A stretch of DNA of 64,000 bases from Anaerostipes hadrus ATCC 29173 = JCM 17467 (GTDB taxonomy: Bacteria; Bacillota; Clostridia; Lachnospirales; Lachnospiraceae), in assembly GCF_030296915.1 (NCBI RefSeq), contig NZ_AP028031.1:1545501-1609500 (forward strand), read 5' to 3'. The stretch's first letter is position 1. Each line of letters starts with the position of its first letter. The notes under the pieces were generated by a model, which saw nothing but the letters and a program-made list of their open reading frames with translations, was not told where the DNA came from and made no database searches. The translations under genes were made by a program, and so were the position numbers. Positions 18,765 through 28,018 of this stretch are shown in pieces.

Positions 18765-19601
18765 TTAAGCTTCTTTCTTTGGTGCTGGTTTCTTAGGAAC
18801 TAATTTCTTTCCTGTAATGATTCCTTTTGGACATTTACCTGCACATAATCCACAACCTACACATTTATCGTAATCGATCTGTGCGATGTTGTTTTCAACT
18901 TTGATCGCTCCAAGTTTACATACTTTTTCGCATGCTTTACATCCGATACATCCTGCTTTACATACAGACATAACGTTTTTACCGAATTCTTTAGAGCTGC
19001 ACTGTACTCTTGTTTTCTTGTTTTCTGGTACAAGGTCGATCAATGCTTTTGGACATGTTTCTGCACATTTTCCACATCCTACACATGCTTCTTCATCGAT
19101 GTGAGCGATTCCGTTCACGATAGAGATCGCATTTTCTGGACATACTGCTGCACAGCTTCCAAATCCCATACATCCAAATTCGCATCCTTTTGGTCCTGCA
19201 CCTGGTACGTTCATCGCTTCGATACAGCTCTGAACTCCTGAGTACTGGTATTTGTCAGATGCTTTTTCGCAAGTTCCGGCACATTTTACGAATGCGACTT
19301 TCTTCACGAATTCTCCTGCTTCTACACCCATGATCGCACTGATCTTCTCAGCTGCAGCTGCTCCACCAACTGGACAGCCGTTCACTGGTGCTTCTCCATT
19401 TGCGATTGCTTTTGCAAGTCCATCACAACCTGCGTATCCACAACCACCACAGTTATTTCCTGGAAGTTCTGCACGGATGGCTACTTCCTTCTCGTCTACA
19501 GGAACTTTAAATTTCTCTGAGGCAATTCCCAGTAAGATTGCGATAAGCAGACCGGTTCCTCCGACAACAACCATGGCAAGTAAAATTGCTGATATATTCA
19601 T
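18765..19601 (-). CDS. rnfB: Rnf complex subunit RnfB
   Basis: 278 residues. An N-terminal membrane anchor is followed by a 4Fe-4S domain (CGGCGYAGCDGLAKA..., about residues 50-60) and three further CxxCxxCxxxCP clusters (CVGCGKCAETCPKA, CIGCKACEKVCKLG, CVGCGLCAGKCPKG), ending with a Lys/Pro-rich tail. It is the ferredoxin-binding subunit of the Rnf complex, which passes electrons from reduced ferredoxin to NAD+ while pumping Na+ or H+. Last gene of the operon; the binding site TAGGAGGTAAAGAAG precedes it. Confidence 0.97.
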   Translation of the reverse strand: MNISAILLAMVVVGGTGLLIAILLGIASEKFKVPVDEKEVAIRAELPGNNCGGCGYAGCDGLAKAIANGEAPVNGCPVGGAAAAEKISAIMGVEAGEFVKKVAFVKCAGTCEKASDKYQYSGVQSCIEAMNVPGAGPKGCEFGCMGFGSCAAVCPENAISIVNGIAHIDEEACVGCGKCAETCPKALIDLVPENKKTRVQCSSKEFGKNVMSVCKAGCIGCKACEKVCKLGAIKVENNIAQIDYDKCVGCGLCAGKCPKGIITGKKLVPKKPAPKKEA

Positions 19602-19613
19602 CTTCTTTACCTC

Positions 19614-20189
19614 CTAAATAAGTCCTGAGAATCCGAAGAATGCGATTGCCATTAATCCTGCTGTTAACAGTGTGATAGGCATTCCTTTGAAAGATTCTGG
19701 GATGTTGTTGTATTCCATCTTTTCACGGATACCAGCAAGGATAACGATAGCAATTAGGAATCCTAAAGAGATACCGATACCATTGACTACGCTGGCGATG
19801 AAACTATAGTCGTTCTGTACGTTTGTTAATGCTGTACCAAGAACTGCACAGTTTGTTGTGATCAGTGGAAGGAATACTCCCAGAGATTCATATAATGCTG
19901 GCATAGATTTCTTTAATACCATTTCTACGAACTGTACTAATGCTGCGATTACCAGGATAAATACGATCGTATTTAAGTATGTTAAATCTGTTGGTACTAA
20001 TAAAAATGTATAAATTAAATTTGTAACTGCTGATGCGATAGTAATAACGAAGAGAACGGCTGCACCCATTCCGGCTGCTGTCTCAACTTTCTTAGAAACT
20101 CCAAGGAAAGGACATAAACCAAGGAACTGGCTTAATACGACGTTATTTACCAGCGCTGAACCGATGGCAATTAACAGTAAACTTTTCAT
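19614..20189 (-). CDS. rnfA: Rnf complex subunit RnfA
   Basis: 191 residues, with about six membrane segments. The start SALVNNVVLSQFLGLCPFLGVSKK and TNCAVLG are the conserved blocks, the two Cys residues likely liganding the iron centre between RnfA and RnfE. It carries electrons across the membrane from RnfB. It lies 12 nt upstream of rnfB and 11 nt downstream of rnfE. Confidence 0.97.
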   Translation of the reverse strand: MKSLLLIAIGSALVNNVVLSQFLGLCPFLGVSKKVETAAGMGAAVLFVITIASAVTNLIYTFLLVPTDLTYLNTIVFILVIAALVQFVEMVLKKSMPALYESLGVFLPLITTNCAVLGTALTNVQNDYSFIASVVNGIGISLGFLIAIVILAGIREKMEYNNIPESFKGMPITLLTAGLMAIAFFGFSGLI

Positions 20190-20200
20190 CTTAATCCTCC

Positions 20201-20905
20201 TTATTTGTCATCTACAGTTGTATCAAAAAAGCTTCTGGAACCGCAAGCGCTGTTTCCGCAGTGAGAACAATCTCCGCATCCACCACTCTGTGCTTCTCCG
20301 GCTTTTTTAGGTTTTTTGCTCTTAACTTTATTCTGGATCGCTACTAAGCATGCAAGTACGAAGAATGCTCCAGGTGCCAGGATAAAGATTGTGATTGGTT
20401 CGTATGCAGATGGCATTACCTGCATTCCGAAGATCTGACCTGCTCCTAATAATTCACGGAATGCTCCTAAAATTGTTAAGGCTACAGTAAATCCAAGTCC
20501 CATTCCAAGTCCGTCAAAGAAGGAGTTGATTGGTCCGTTCTTTGCTGCAAAGGATTCTGCACGTCCAAGGATGATACAGTTTACTACGATCAGTGGGATG
20601 TATAATCCTAATGCGTCGTTAACTGCTGGAACATATCCCTGTAATAGGAACTGTACGATTGTTACCAGAGATGCGATAACTACGATATATCCTGGAATAC
20701 GTACACGATCAGGGATGACATTTCTTAATGCGGAAATGATCATGTTAGAAAACATTAATACGGCTGTTGTTGAAAGTCCCATTCCTGCACCGTTGATCGC
20801 AGATGTTGTTACTGCTAATGTAGGACACATACCTAACATTAAGACGAAGGTAGGGTTTTCTTTTACGATACCATTAATCAATCGTTCCATTGGATTTGGT
20901 TTCAT
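20201..20905 (-). CDS. rnfE: Rnf complex subunit RnfE
   Basis: 234 residues. Six membrane segments with the conserved ENPTFVLMLGMCPTLAVT and VNCIILGRAESFA, the Cys residues pairing with those of RnfA. The C-terminus adds a Cys-rich extension (GGCGDCSHCGNSACG) of about 25 residues, unusual for RnfE; it may bind a metal. It is the third gene from the operon's end. Confidence 0.96.
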   Translation of the reverse strand: MKPNPMERLINGIVKENPTFVLMLGMCPTLAVTTSAINGAGMGLSTTAVLMFSNMIISALRNVIPDRVRIPGYIVVIASLVTIVQFLLQGYVPAVNDALGLYIPLIVVNCIILGRAESFAAKNGPINSFFDGLGMGLGFTVALTILGAFRELLGAGQIFGMQVMPSAYEPITIFILAPGAFFVLACLVAIQNKVKSKKPKKAGEAQSGGCGDCSHCGNSACGSRSFFDTTVDDK

Positions 20906-20907
20906 GT

Positions 20908-21519
20908 TTAATTACCTCCCTTCAGGCTCTTTGAATATGCAACACAGCTGTTAACTGCACTTGTGACAGCACGGCTTGTGATCGTTGCACCACTGATGGC
21001 ATCTACTTTAGAATCATCATTCTTACCAGATCCATCTTTTACAACTTCAAATTTGTCTGCTTTTTTGTTTTTAAAGTTACTCTTGAATTCTGGTTCTTTG
21101 GCTTTCATACCTAAACCAGCTGTTTCGCTGATGGATAATGTTTCATAACCATTGACTGTTCCATCATCTCTAACACCGACAGATAAAGATACATCTCCAC
21201 CGTATCCTTCTGGGTTTGTTACAGAGAATACGTATCCAAGTTCTTTTCCGTTTTTGTCAACTGCTTTTACAACTTCAGAAATCGTGTTCTGTCCAAGATC
21301 ATTTTTCTTTAAGACAGCTGCTACGTCTTTCTGGTCTAATTTTACTGTATCGAATTTCGCTGCATCTTTGAATACGGCTTTGTAAGCTTCCTGTTTTGTC
21401 TTTTCTTCCTGTGCGGCGATCGGTGCTTTTGTTACATTATATACGATACCTAAAAGGAGTCCTGCAATTAATGTGATCACACATAATTTGATACAATCCA
21501 TTACGAGATTCTTATTCAT
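20908..21519 (-). CDS. rnfG: Rnf complex subunit RnfG
   Basis: 203 residues. One N-terminal membrane helix and a periplasm-side FMN-binding domain with VDAISGATITSRAV near residue 170, where the Thr becomes covalently flavinylated; the signature SGATITS is complete. The gene overlaps rnfD by 8 nt and is 2 nt upstream of rnfE, so it is translationally coupled. It shuttles electrons between RnfD and the Rnf A/E centre. Confidence 0.96.
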   Translation of the reverse strand: MNKNLVMDCIKLCVITLIAGLLLGIVYNVTKAPIAAQEEKTKQEAYKAVFKDAAKFDTVKLDQKDVAAVLKKNDLGQNTISEVVKAVDKNGKELGYVFSVTNPEGYGGDVSLSVGVRDDGTVNGYETLSISETAGLGMKAKEPEFKSNFKNKKADKFEVVKDGSGKNDDSKVDAISGATITSRAVTSAVNSCVAYSKSLKGGN

Positions 21520-22459
21520 TGCTCTTACCTCCTTTTTTTACGATTCCAAATGGAGTTGGTACTGTCACTCTCTCGATCAGTGGAACTAATAAGTTTGCAA
21601 TGATGATTGAGTAAGATACACCTTCTGCCATTGGTCCGAACAGACGGAATAATCCAGTTAAAATACCAAGAACGATCGCATAGATGATCTTTCCGTTCTT
21701 TGTAATTGGAGATGTTACGTAGTCTGTTGCCATGAAGATCGCACCTAACATTAATCCACCACTGAAGATCTGTGCTGCCATGTAAGATAGATCAAATCCA
21801 TGACCACCGAAGATCAGTACGAAGATTGCTACAACTGCAACGTAAACACATGGGATGATCGGAGAGATGACTTTCTTAAATACTAAGTATGCTCCACCGA
21901 TGATCAGTAATAATGCAGATGTTTCACCAATTGTTCCAGGAACGAATCCTAAGAATGATTTCATAACATCTACGCTTTTTCCCTGTTCCATAACAGCAAG
22001 TGGTGTTGCTGTTGTTACACCATCATATGTAAATGTTGTCATTCTTGCTGCAAATGAGATCATTAAGAAACATCTTGCACCAAGGGCTGGGTTCATAAAG
22101 TTCTGTCCCAATCCACCGAACACCTGTTTTACAACGATGATCGCGAAGATTCCACCAAGGATTGGCATCCAGAATGGTGCTCCTGATGGTAAGTTTAATG
22201 CAAGTAACAGTCCGGTCAATGCCGCACTTAAGTCACCTACAGTAATTGGCTGTTTCATAAGTTTCTGGTAAATATACTCAACGACAACACAGGTAGCAAC
22301 AGAAATTGCAACTGTCAGTGCCGCAGATGCTCCAAAGATATAGATACCAAAAATTGTAGCGGGTAGTAATGCGATGATAACATCTAACATAATCTTTTGT
22401 GTTGAGCCGTTATCTCTTACATGAGGGTTGGCTGACACATGATATAATGTTTCGCTCAT
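21512..22459 (-). CDS. rnfD: Rnf complex subunit RnfD
   Basis: 315 residues, about eight to ten membrane segments. The start MSETLYHVSANPHVRDNGSTQKIMLDVIIALLP is typical, and the FMN-attachment motif with DGVTTATPLAVM near 175 is complete (covalent Thr). It is the ion-translocating subunit. It follows rnfC by 13 nt. Confidence 0.96.
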   Translation of the reverse strand: MSETLYHVSANPHVRDNGSTQKIMLDVIIALLPATIFGIYIFGASAALTVAISVATCVVVEYIYQKLMKQPITVGDLSAALTGLLLALNLPSGAPFWMPILGGIFAIIVVKQVFGGLGQNFMNPALGARCFLMISFAARMTTFTYDGVTTATPLAVMEQGKSVDVMKSFLGFVPGTIGETSALLLIIGGAYLVFKKVISPIIPCVYVAVVAIFVLIFGGHGFDLSYMAAQIFSGGLMLGAIFMATDYVTSPITKNGKIIYAIVLGILTGLFRLFGPMAEGVSYSIIIANLLVPLIERVTVPTPFGIVKKGGKSNE

Positions 22460-22472
22460 ATGTATCTCTCCT

Positions 22473-23789
22473 TTATTTCTTTCTACGGTTAGCTAATACC
22501 TGTTTACGACCTGTCTTCATGGACTGTGCAAGGTTACGTTTTGCTGGACATACAAATGAACAAGATCCACACTCAACGCATTCTGCTCCATAAAGTTTCT
22601 CAAACTCGTCAAACTGATTATGATCTGCTAATACAGATAATTTTGCTGGCATCAGCTTCTGTGGACAGACGCTTACACATCTTCCACAACGAATACAATT
22701 GCTTGGTTGGTTCGCAGCAACTTCATCTTTTGTGAATGCTAAGAAGCATGAGAATGTTTTGACAGCTGGTACATCTGTTGTAAACATTGCCATACCCATC
22801 ATAGGTCCACCAGAAATGATCTTCTCAGGCTGTGTCTTAAATCCACCGGCTGCTTCGATCAGTTCCTGTACGTTTGTTCCTGTACGTACTTTAAAGTTGC
22901 TTGGATTCTTGATCGCATCTCCAGTAACTGTCACAACACGTTCGTATAATGGTTTACCATCTTTGACAGCTTCTTTGATCGCTACGATCGTAGCTACGTT
23001 ATCTACGATGCATCCTGCATCTGCTGGTAACATGCTGGAGTTGATGCTTCTTCCTGTTGTTGCATAAATCAAAGAACGTTCTGCACCCTGTGGGTATTTT
23101 GTCTTTAATGTAGCAACGCTGATTCTTGCATCACCTTTTACTAATGCTTCTACTTTAGCAATTGCATCTTTTTTATTATCTTCAATACCAATGATACCTT
23201 TTGCTTTTGGGAACATATCAAGTACGATATTTAATCCTTCAATTAAAAGTTCTGGTGTCTCCATTAAGATGCGGTAGTCACCTGTGATATAAGGTTCACA
23301 CTCCGCTCCATTTACGATGATATATTCGATCGCATCTGGATCTTTTGGCGCTAATTTCACATGTGTTGGGAATCCGGCTCCACCAAGTCCTACGATTCCA
23401 GCTTCTTTGATCGCTGCTAAAACATCATCTTTAGACATCTGATCATAAGGTTTTGCCTCAAAGGCAGCCTCTTTGAATTCTCCATCATTCTCAATTACGA
23501 TAGAGTTAACTTTTGCTCCGGCTGGAGTCATTCTTGGCTCGATCGCCTTTACAGTTCCTGAAACAGAGCTGAAAATATTCGCGGATACAAATCCTCCAGC
23601 TTCTGCCACCTTCTGGCCTACTAACACCTGGTCTCCCTTGCTAACGATTGGCTGTGCAGGAGCACCGATGTGCTGACCTAAAGGTAAAACAACATCTCCT
23701 TTTGGCAGGTATTCGGTGATTGGTGAATTCTTTGCAAATTCTTTACCATCTGCCGGATGAACACCGCCGCTAAATGTAAACAATGCCAT
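22473..23789 (-). CDS. rnfC: Rnf complex subunit RnfC
   Basis: 438 residues from ATG 23789 (AGGAAGG 6 nt before it); the longer ORF start at 23825 has no binding site. Barrel-sandwich N-terminus, a Rossmann-like SLBB region (EAGIVGLGGAGFPTHVKL, NADH/FMN-binding), and two 4Fe-4S motifs CIRCGRCVSVCP and CVECGSCSFVCP at the C-terminus. It is the NADH-oxidising or -reducing, peripheral subunit. First gene of the operon; preceded by a promoter and terminator-like hairpin (23838-23906). Confidence 0.96.
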   Translation of the reverse strand: MALFTFSGGVHPADGKEFAKNSPITEYLPKGDVVLPLGQHIGAPAQPIVSKGDQVLVGQKVAEAGGFVSANIFSSVSGTVKAIEPRMTPAGAKVNSIVIENDGEFKEAAFEAKPYDQMSKDDVLAAIKEAGIVGLGGAGFPTHVKLAPKDPDAIEYIIVNGAECEPYITGDYRILMETPELLIEGLNIVLDMFPKAKGIIGIEDNKKDAIAKVEALVKGDARISVATLKTKYPQGAERSLIYATTGRSINSSMLPADAGCIVDNVATIVAIKEAVKDGKPLYERVVTVTGDAIKNPSNFKVRTGTNVQELIEAAGGFKTQPEKIISGGPMMGMAMFTTDVPAVKTFSCFLAFTKDEVAANQPSNCIRCGRCVSVCPQKLMPAKLSVLADHNQFDEFEKLYGAECVECGSCSFVCPAKRNLAQSMKTGRKQVLANRRKK

Positions 23790-23829
23790 TTTAAGCCTTC
23801 CTTTCTTCTTTACATTTTTTTCCATTGCG

Positions 23830-23860
23830 AAAAAAAAGAGTTCTCATAAAATGAAAACTC
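23830..23860 (-). terminator. Terminator-like hairpin between proA and rnfC
   Basis: Minus-strand stem GAGTTTTC/GAGAACTC (arms 23853-23860 and 23838-23845, one G-U pair), followed by eight T. It is about 150 nt after the proA stop, and only about 10 nt after the predicted rnf start site. It may thus end the proA transcript or act as an early attenuator of rnf. Confidence 0.6.
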
Positions 23861-23877
23861 CTTTGAACACAAGACTT

Positions 23878-23906
23878 ATAATATCATAGTCTCTTTTATT
23901 TTTCAA
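23878..23906 (-). promoter_or_regulatory. Promoter of the rnf operon
   Basis: Minus-strand TTGAAA (-35, 23901-23906), 17-nt spacer, TATTAT (-10, 23878-23883). It lies 89 nt upstream of rnfC and is the best match in the intergenic region. The terminator-like hairpin lies directly downstream of it. Confidence 0.6.
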
Positions 23907-24010
23907 TGTTTTTTTAACAATTTCTTTGCATTTGCATACAAAATTCTATGTTTTTCTTCAGATTTTCTTAAGATTCTGAAATAATTTACAATTCTGGCTT
24001 TTATATTCTA

Positions 24011-25252
24011 TCATTTACGGATCTGTCCATTTCCATAAATAATAAATTTGCTGGTTGTCAGTGCATCTAATCCCATTGGTCCTCTGGCATGAATCTTCTG
24101 GGTACTGATTCCGATCTCTGCTCCAAATCCAAATTCAAATCCATCAGTAAATCTTGTGGATGCATTAACATAAACGGCTGCTGCATCGATCTGATTTAAG
24201 AATTCCTGTGCATTCTGGTAAGAATCTGTGACGATCGCTTCCGAATGCCCCGTATTGTAATGATTGATATGTGCCACTGCTTCGTCAAAGCTGTCGACAG
24301 TTTTCACAGAAATGATAGAATCTAAGTATTCTGTTCCCCAGTCTTCTTCTGTTGCAGGGATGACCTGGTCATTTAAAGCACAAACTCTCTCATCTCCACG
24401 TACCTGTACTCCTTTTTCTAATAAAGCATCGATGATCGCTGGACCGTGACTCTCCAAGATATTCTTATGTAATACTAAAGATTCACATGTATTACATGTT
24501 CCAAGTCTCTGTGTCTTTGCATTGATGATGATGTTAACTGCCATGTCTTTCTGGGCAAATTCATCTACGTATACATGACAATTTCCTGTTCCTGTCTCGA
24601 TCACTGGCACTGTAGAATTCTTTACAACACTTTGAATGAGTCCTGCACCACCTCTTGGAATCAGAACATCTAAGTATTCATTTAACTGCATCATCTTTGT
24701 AGCTGTCTCACGGCTTGTATCTGTCAGCAGCTGAATGCTGTATTTTGGCATATTGCAGGATTCTAGTGCACTCTGGATCACATTTGTGATCGCAAGATTT
24801 GAATTGATCGCATCACTTCCACCACGAAGAAGGCATGCATTTCCTGTCTTAAAACATAGTGCAAATGCATCTGCTGTTACGTTTGGTCTTGATTCGTAGA
24901 TGATACCGACAACTCCTAATGGTACCGTTTTCTTACCGATCAAAAGTCCATTCGGTGTTTTCTGCATATGTTCTACAGAACCAATTGGATCATGTAGTTC
25001 AGCTACCTGACGAAGTCCTTCTGCCATTGCTTCGATACGGTCAGGATTCAGGGATAAACGATCGATCAACGCCTCGCTCATATCATTGCTTTTTGCATTC
25101 TCTACATCTTTATAATTCTCACTTAAGATATATTCCTGATTCTGTACCAGACATTTGGCTGCTTCTCTTAATACTTCATTCTTATCTTCAATCCCTGCTT
25201 TTCCAAGAATTATCGATGCTTCTTTTGCCTGTTTTCCTAGTTGTTCCAACAT
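24011..25252 (-). CDS. proA: Gamma-glutamyl phosphate reductase
   Basis: 413 residues from ATG 25252, which has AAGGAGG 8 nt before it; the longer ORF start at 25294 overlaps no such site. It has the aldehyde-dehydrogenase-type fold with [15 protein letters not shown] near 255, the catalytic Cys in the family's position, and [21 protein letters not shown]. It reduces glutamyl-5-phosphate to the semialdehyde in proline synthesis, acting after ProB, which is three genes up in the same run (proB, ynzC-like gene, proA). Confidence 0.97.
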   Translation of the reverse strand: MLEQLGKQAKEASIILGKAGIEDKNEVLREAAKCLVQNQEYILSENYKDVENAKSNDMSEALIDRLSLNPDRIEAMAEGLRQVAELHDPIGSVEHMQKTPNGLLIGKKTVPLGVVGIIYESRPNVTADAFALCFKTGNACLLRGGSDAINSNLAITNVIQSALESCNMPKYSIQLLTDTSRETATKMMQLNEYLDVLIPRGGAGLIQSVVKNSTVPVIETGTGNCHVYVDEFAQKDMAVNIIINAKTQRLGTCNTCESLVLHKNILESHGPAIIDALLEKGVQVRGDERVCALNDQVIPATEEDWGTEYLDSIISVKTVDSFDEAVAHINHYNTGHSEAIVTDSYQNAQEFLNQIDAAAVYVNASTRFTDGFEFGFGAEIGISTQKIHARGPMGLDALTTSKFIIYGNGQIRK

Positions 25253-25308
25253 TATGAATGCCTCCTTTTCGGTGCGGTTTGCATCTATCTCCATCTGTTT
25301 TATCTGCT

Positions 25309-25518
25309 CTAGTTTAATCCTTTTGGTTTTAATGGAGTGATCGATCCATCTTCATTTTTGATACTTACATTATTAAGCTGTGCTCTTAAGTTTGCACGAA
25401 CAGACTGGATGTATTCATGTCTTAACTTTCTCTGTTCTTCTTTCTGTTCTGGTGTTAACCCAATGGATTTATCCAGATTGTATAATTCATTAATTCTTTG
25501 AATATCTTTTTCTTTCAT
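25309..25518 (-). CDS. DUF896 (YnzC) family protein
   Basis: 69 residues. The sequence [18 protein letters not shown] matches the DUF896/YnzC pattern, a helical hairpin of unknown or SOS-linked role in Bacillus. It lies between proB and proA (41-nt and 56-nt gaps) and is probably co-transcribed with them. A good binding site (AAGGAAATATTAC) precedes the start. Confidence 0.75.
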   Translation of the reverse strand: MKEKDIQRINELYNLDKSIGLTPEQKEEQRKLRHEYIQSVRANLRAQLNNVSIKNEDGSITPLKPKGLN

Positions 25519-25559
25519 CTGTAATATTTCCTTTCTATATAATACATTGTTTTATCTTA

Positions 25560-26414
25560 TTATGCCTTAAAATATGGGCGTTCTGTTAAATATTTCTTGA
25601 AATCAAAGTCTGGTCGTTTGTGTGCTAAGAATAATGTTCCGATCTCTTCTCCTGCAACAACTTTATTGACATTATTTAAATTATTGCTGTTTACGATCAC
25701 CATATCTGCTCCAGCATCTGTTACGATATTGGCTGCTGCGATCTTCGTTTCCATTCCGCCAGTTCCGACCTTAGTTACAGCTCCTTTTGCCATTCTTCCG
25801 ATCTTTTCATCTAAGACTGGTACTTCTGGGATCAGTTTGGCCAGTGGATTCTTGTGTGGGTCATCCGTATAAAGTCCGTCAATATCTGTCAGGAGGATCA
25901 ATAGATCACCTTGTACAACCGCAGTTACGACTGCAGATAAGGTATCATTGTCACCAAACTCGATCTCTTCTGTCGATACCGTATCGTTTTCATTTACGAT
26001 CGGGATCACGCCGAGTTTTAGTAATTCTTCAAATGTATTCTTGGCGTTATATCTTCTCTCGTCATTGAGCATCGTCTCTTTTGTGATCAGAATCTGTGCA
26101 GATCCCTGATTGTATTCAGCAAACAGTTTCTGGTAGATCATCATTAACTGTCCCTGTCCTACAGCAGAACATGCCTGCTTCATCGGAAGGGATGTCGGAC
26201 GGTTTTCTAATCCCAGGGCTTTAAATCCTACACCGATCGCTCCTGAAGATACCAGGATCACGTCTTTTCCGCTGTTATGTAAGTCTGTTAAAACACGGAC
26301 TAATTTCTCTAATCGGAATAAATTGATGTTTCCTGTTGCTTTATGGATCAAAGAAGATGTACCTACTTTGACGACAATTCTTTGTTTATCTTTTAGTTTT
26401 TCACGATTATTCAT
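25560..26414 (-). CDS. proB: Glutamate 5-kinase
   Basis: 284 residues, the short form: the amino-acid kinase domain alone without the C-terminal PUA domain found in the E. coli enzyme. Conserved blocks are VVKVGTSSLI, VLVSSGAIGVG, NENDTVS and LLTDIDGLYTDDP. It phosphorylates glutamate at the gamma carboxylate, first step to proline. AGGAG 8 nt before the ATG. Confidence 0.95.
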   Translation of the reverse strand: MNNREKLKDKQRIVVKVGTSSLIHKATGNINLFRLEKLVRVLTDLHNSGKDVILVSSGAIGVGFKALGLENRPTSLPMKQACSAVGQGQLMMIYQKLFAEYNQGSAQILITKETMLNDERRYNAKNTFEELLKLGVIPIVNENDTVSTEEIEFGDNDTLSAVVTAVVQGDLLILLTDIDGLYTDDPHKNPLAKLIPEVPVLDEKIGRMAKGAVTKVGTGGMETKIAAANIVTDAGADMVIVNSNNLNNVNKVVAGEEIGTLFLAHKRPDFDFKKYLTERPYFKA

Positions 26415-26440
26415 TTTACATTCACTCCTTGAAAGGTATT

Positions 26441-28018
26441 TTACACTGTAACGAGGGCTTGTGCAACCTTAATTCCATCCATTGCTGCAGAAGTGATGCC
26501 GCCAGCAAAACCTGCTCCCTCTCCGCATGGGTAGATTCCTTTGATATTGCTCTCAAATCCTTGATCTCTCTCGATTCTTAACGGAGAAGATGTTCTCGCT
26601 TCAATTCCGCACAAAATCGTATCTTCTCGATTAAATCCTTTGATCTTTTTATCAAAATATTGCATTCCTTCCGAAATCGCTTCACTGACCGGTTCTGGAA
26701 GACAGTTTCTTAAGTTTCCAAAACTTGTCAATCCTTTGGTATTCGGTGTGATCTCGCCAAAGGATTCTGTAATCTTTCCTTCTCTGAAATCTTTTAATGT
26801 CTGAACCGGGATTCTTCCTTTTCCTTCGCTAAAAGCTTTTTCTTCCCATTTCTGCTGAAATCTTACACCTGCTAATGCGTCATTTCCATCAAAATCCTCT
26901 GGTGTAACACTTGCGATGATCGCACTGTTAGAATTCTTTGCTGCTCGATCGTGATTGCTCATTCCATTGACCGTCAATCGTTCTGGCTCTGAGGACGCGT
27001 TGACCACGAAACCTCCCGGACACATACAGAAGGAATAAACACTTCTTCCATTGTTTGCATGATATGTTAGTTTGTATGATGCAGCTGGAAGATCATATTG
27101 ATCTGCTCCCTTTCCATACTGCGAATGGTCGATCATCTCACGCGGGTGTTCCACACGAAGTCCGATCGCAAAAGCTTTAGGATTTATTTCCAGATCACGA
27201 TCTGATAAGACCTTAAATGTATCTCTGGCACTGTGTCCCGGTGCTAAGATCGCTGCTTCTGTTTTAATTTCTTCTTTATCATTGATGATCAGCCCTGTTA
27301 ATTTTCCATCCTGGATCACGAAATCTGTCACTTTCGCCTCAAAACGGACATCTCCGCCAAGAGATCTGATCTCTTCTCTGATCCCTGCAACGACATTTCT
27401 TAAAAGATCCGTTCCGATATGTGGTTTATTTTCATATAAGATCTCTTCTGGTGCACCATGTTCTACAAAAGTTTCTAAGACGAATCTATTCCTTCCGAAT
27501 TTGTCTTTTACTAAGGTATTTAGTTTTCCGTCTGAAAATGTTCCTGCTCCTCCTTCTCCAAATTGTACATTGGATTCAGGATTCAGTTCACCACTCTCCC
27601 AGAAATGTTCTACATCTTTCATACGGTTTGTGACATCTTTCCCTCGTTCTAAGACGATCGGATGTAATCCGGCTCTTGCAAGCATCAGTGCTGCAAACAA
27701 ACCTGCCGGTCCCATTCCGATCACAACCGGTGGATATTTAAATTCCCGCTGATTTTCTGGAAATTCAAACTTCTTTTCTTTTACTGCCATGATATTGCGA
27801 TTTTTGTTCTTTTTGAGGAATTTCTCTTCTTGACCCTTACCTAATGTCACATCAACTGCATACACATAAGATAATTCTTCTTTTTTCCTCGCATCAATAG
27901 ACCGTTTTACGATCTTGTATTGTTTATATTCTGTATTATGTAATGCTTTTTTTATCTTCTTCTCAAGTGCTGCCTCTTTGTGGTCGATCGGCAGCTTGAT
28001 CTGGTTGATTCTTATCAT
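26441..28018 (-). CDS. FAD-dependent oxidoreductase (COG2509-type)
   Basis: 525 residues from ATG 28018, which overlaps the TGA of the upstream gene (ATGA), indicating translational coupling; the longer ORF runs into that gene. After about 90 residues, VVIGMGPAGLFAALMLARAG is the dinucleotide-binding GxGxxG motif; VQFGEGGAGTFSDGKLNT and GIYPCGEGAGFAGGITSA are conserved in this family of uncharacterised dehydrogenases. No substrate can be named. Confidence 0.85.
   Translation of the reverse strand: MIRINQIKLPIDHKEAALEKKIKKALHNTEYKQYKIVKRSIDARKKEELSYVYAVDVTLGKGQEEKFLKKNKNRNIMAVKEKKFEFPENQREFKYPPVVIGMGPAGLFAALMLARAGLHPIVLERGKDVTNRMKDVEHFWESGELNPESNVQFGEGGAGTFSDGKLNTLVKDKFGRNRFVLETFVEHGAPEEILYENKPHIGTDLLRNVVAGIREEIRSLGGDVRFEAKVTDFVIQDGKLTGLIINDKEEIKTEAAILAPGHSARDTFKVLSDRDLEINPKAFAIGLRVEHPREMIDHSQYGKGADQYDLPAASYKLTYHANNGRSVYSFCMCPGGFVVNASSEPERLTVNGMSNHDRAAKNSNSAIIASVTPEDFDGNDALAGVRFQQKWEEKAFSEGKGRIPVQTLKDFREGKITESFGEITPNTKGLTSFGNLRNCLPEPVSEAISEGMQYFDKKIKGFNREDTILCGIEARTSSPLRIERDQGFESNIKGIYPCGEGAGFAGGITSAAMDGIKVAQALVTV

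Noticed and set aside
27282-27752. 156-residue plus-strand ORF opposite the flavoprotein gene
   Set aside because: Shadow of a real gene; Ser/Pro-rich composition typical of antisense frames here.
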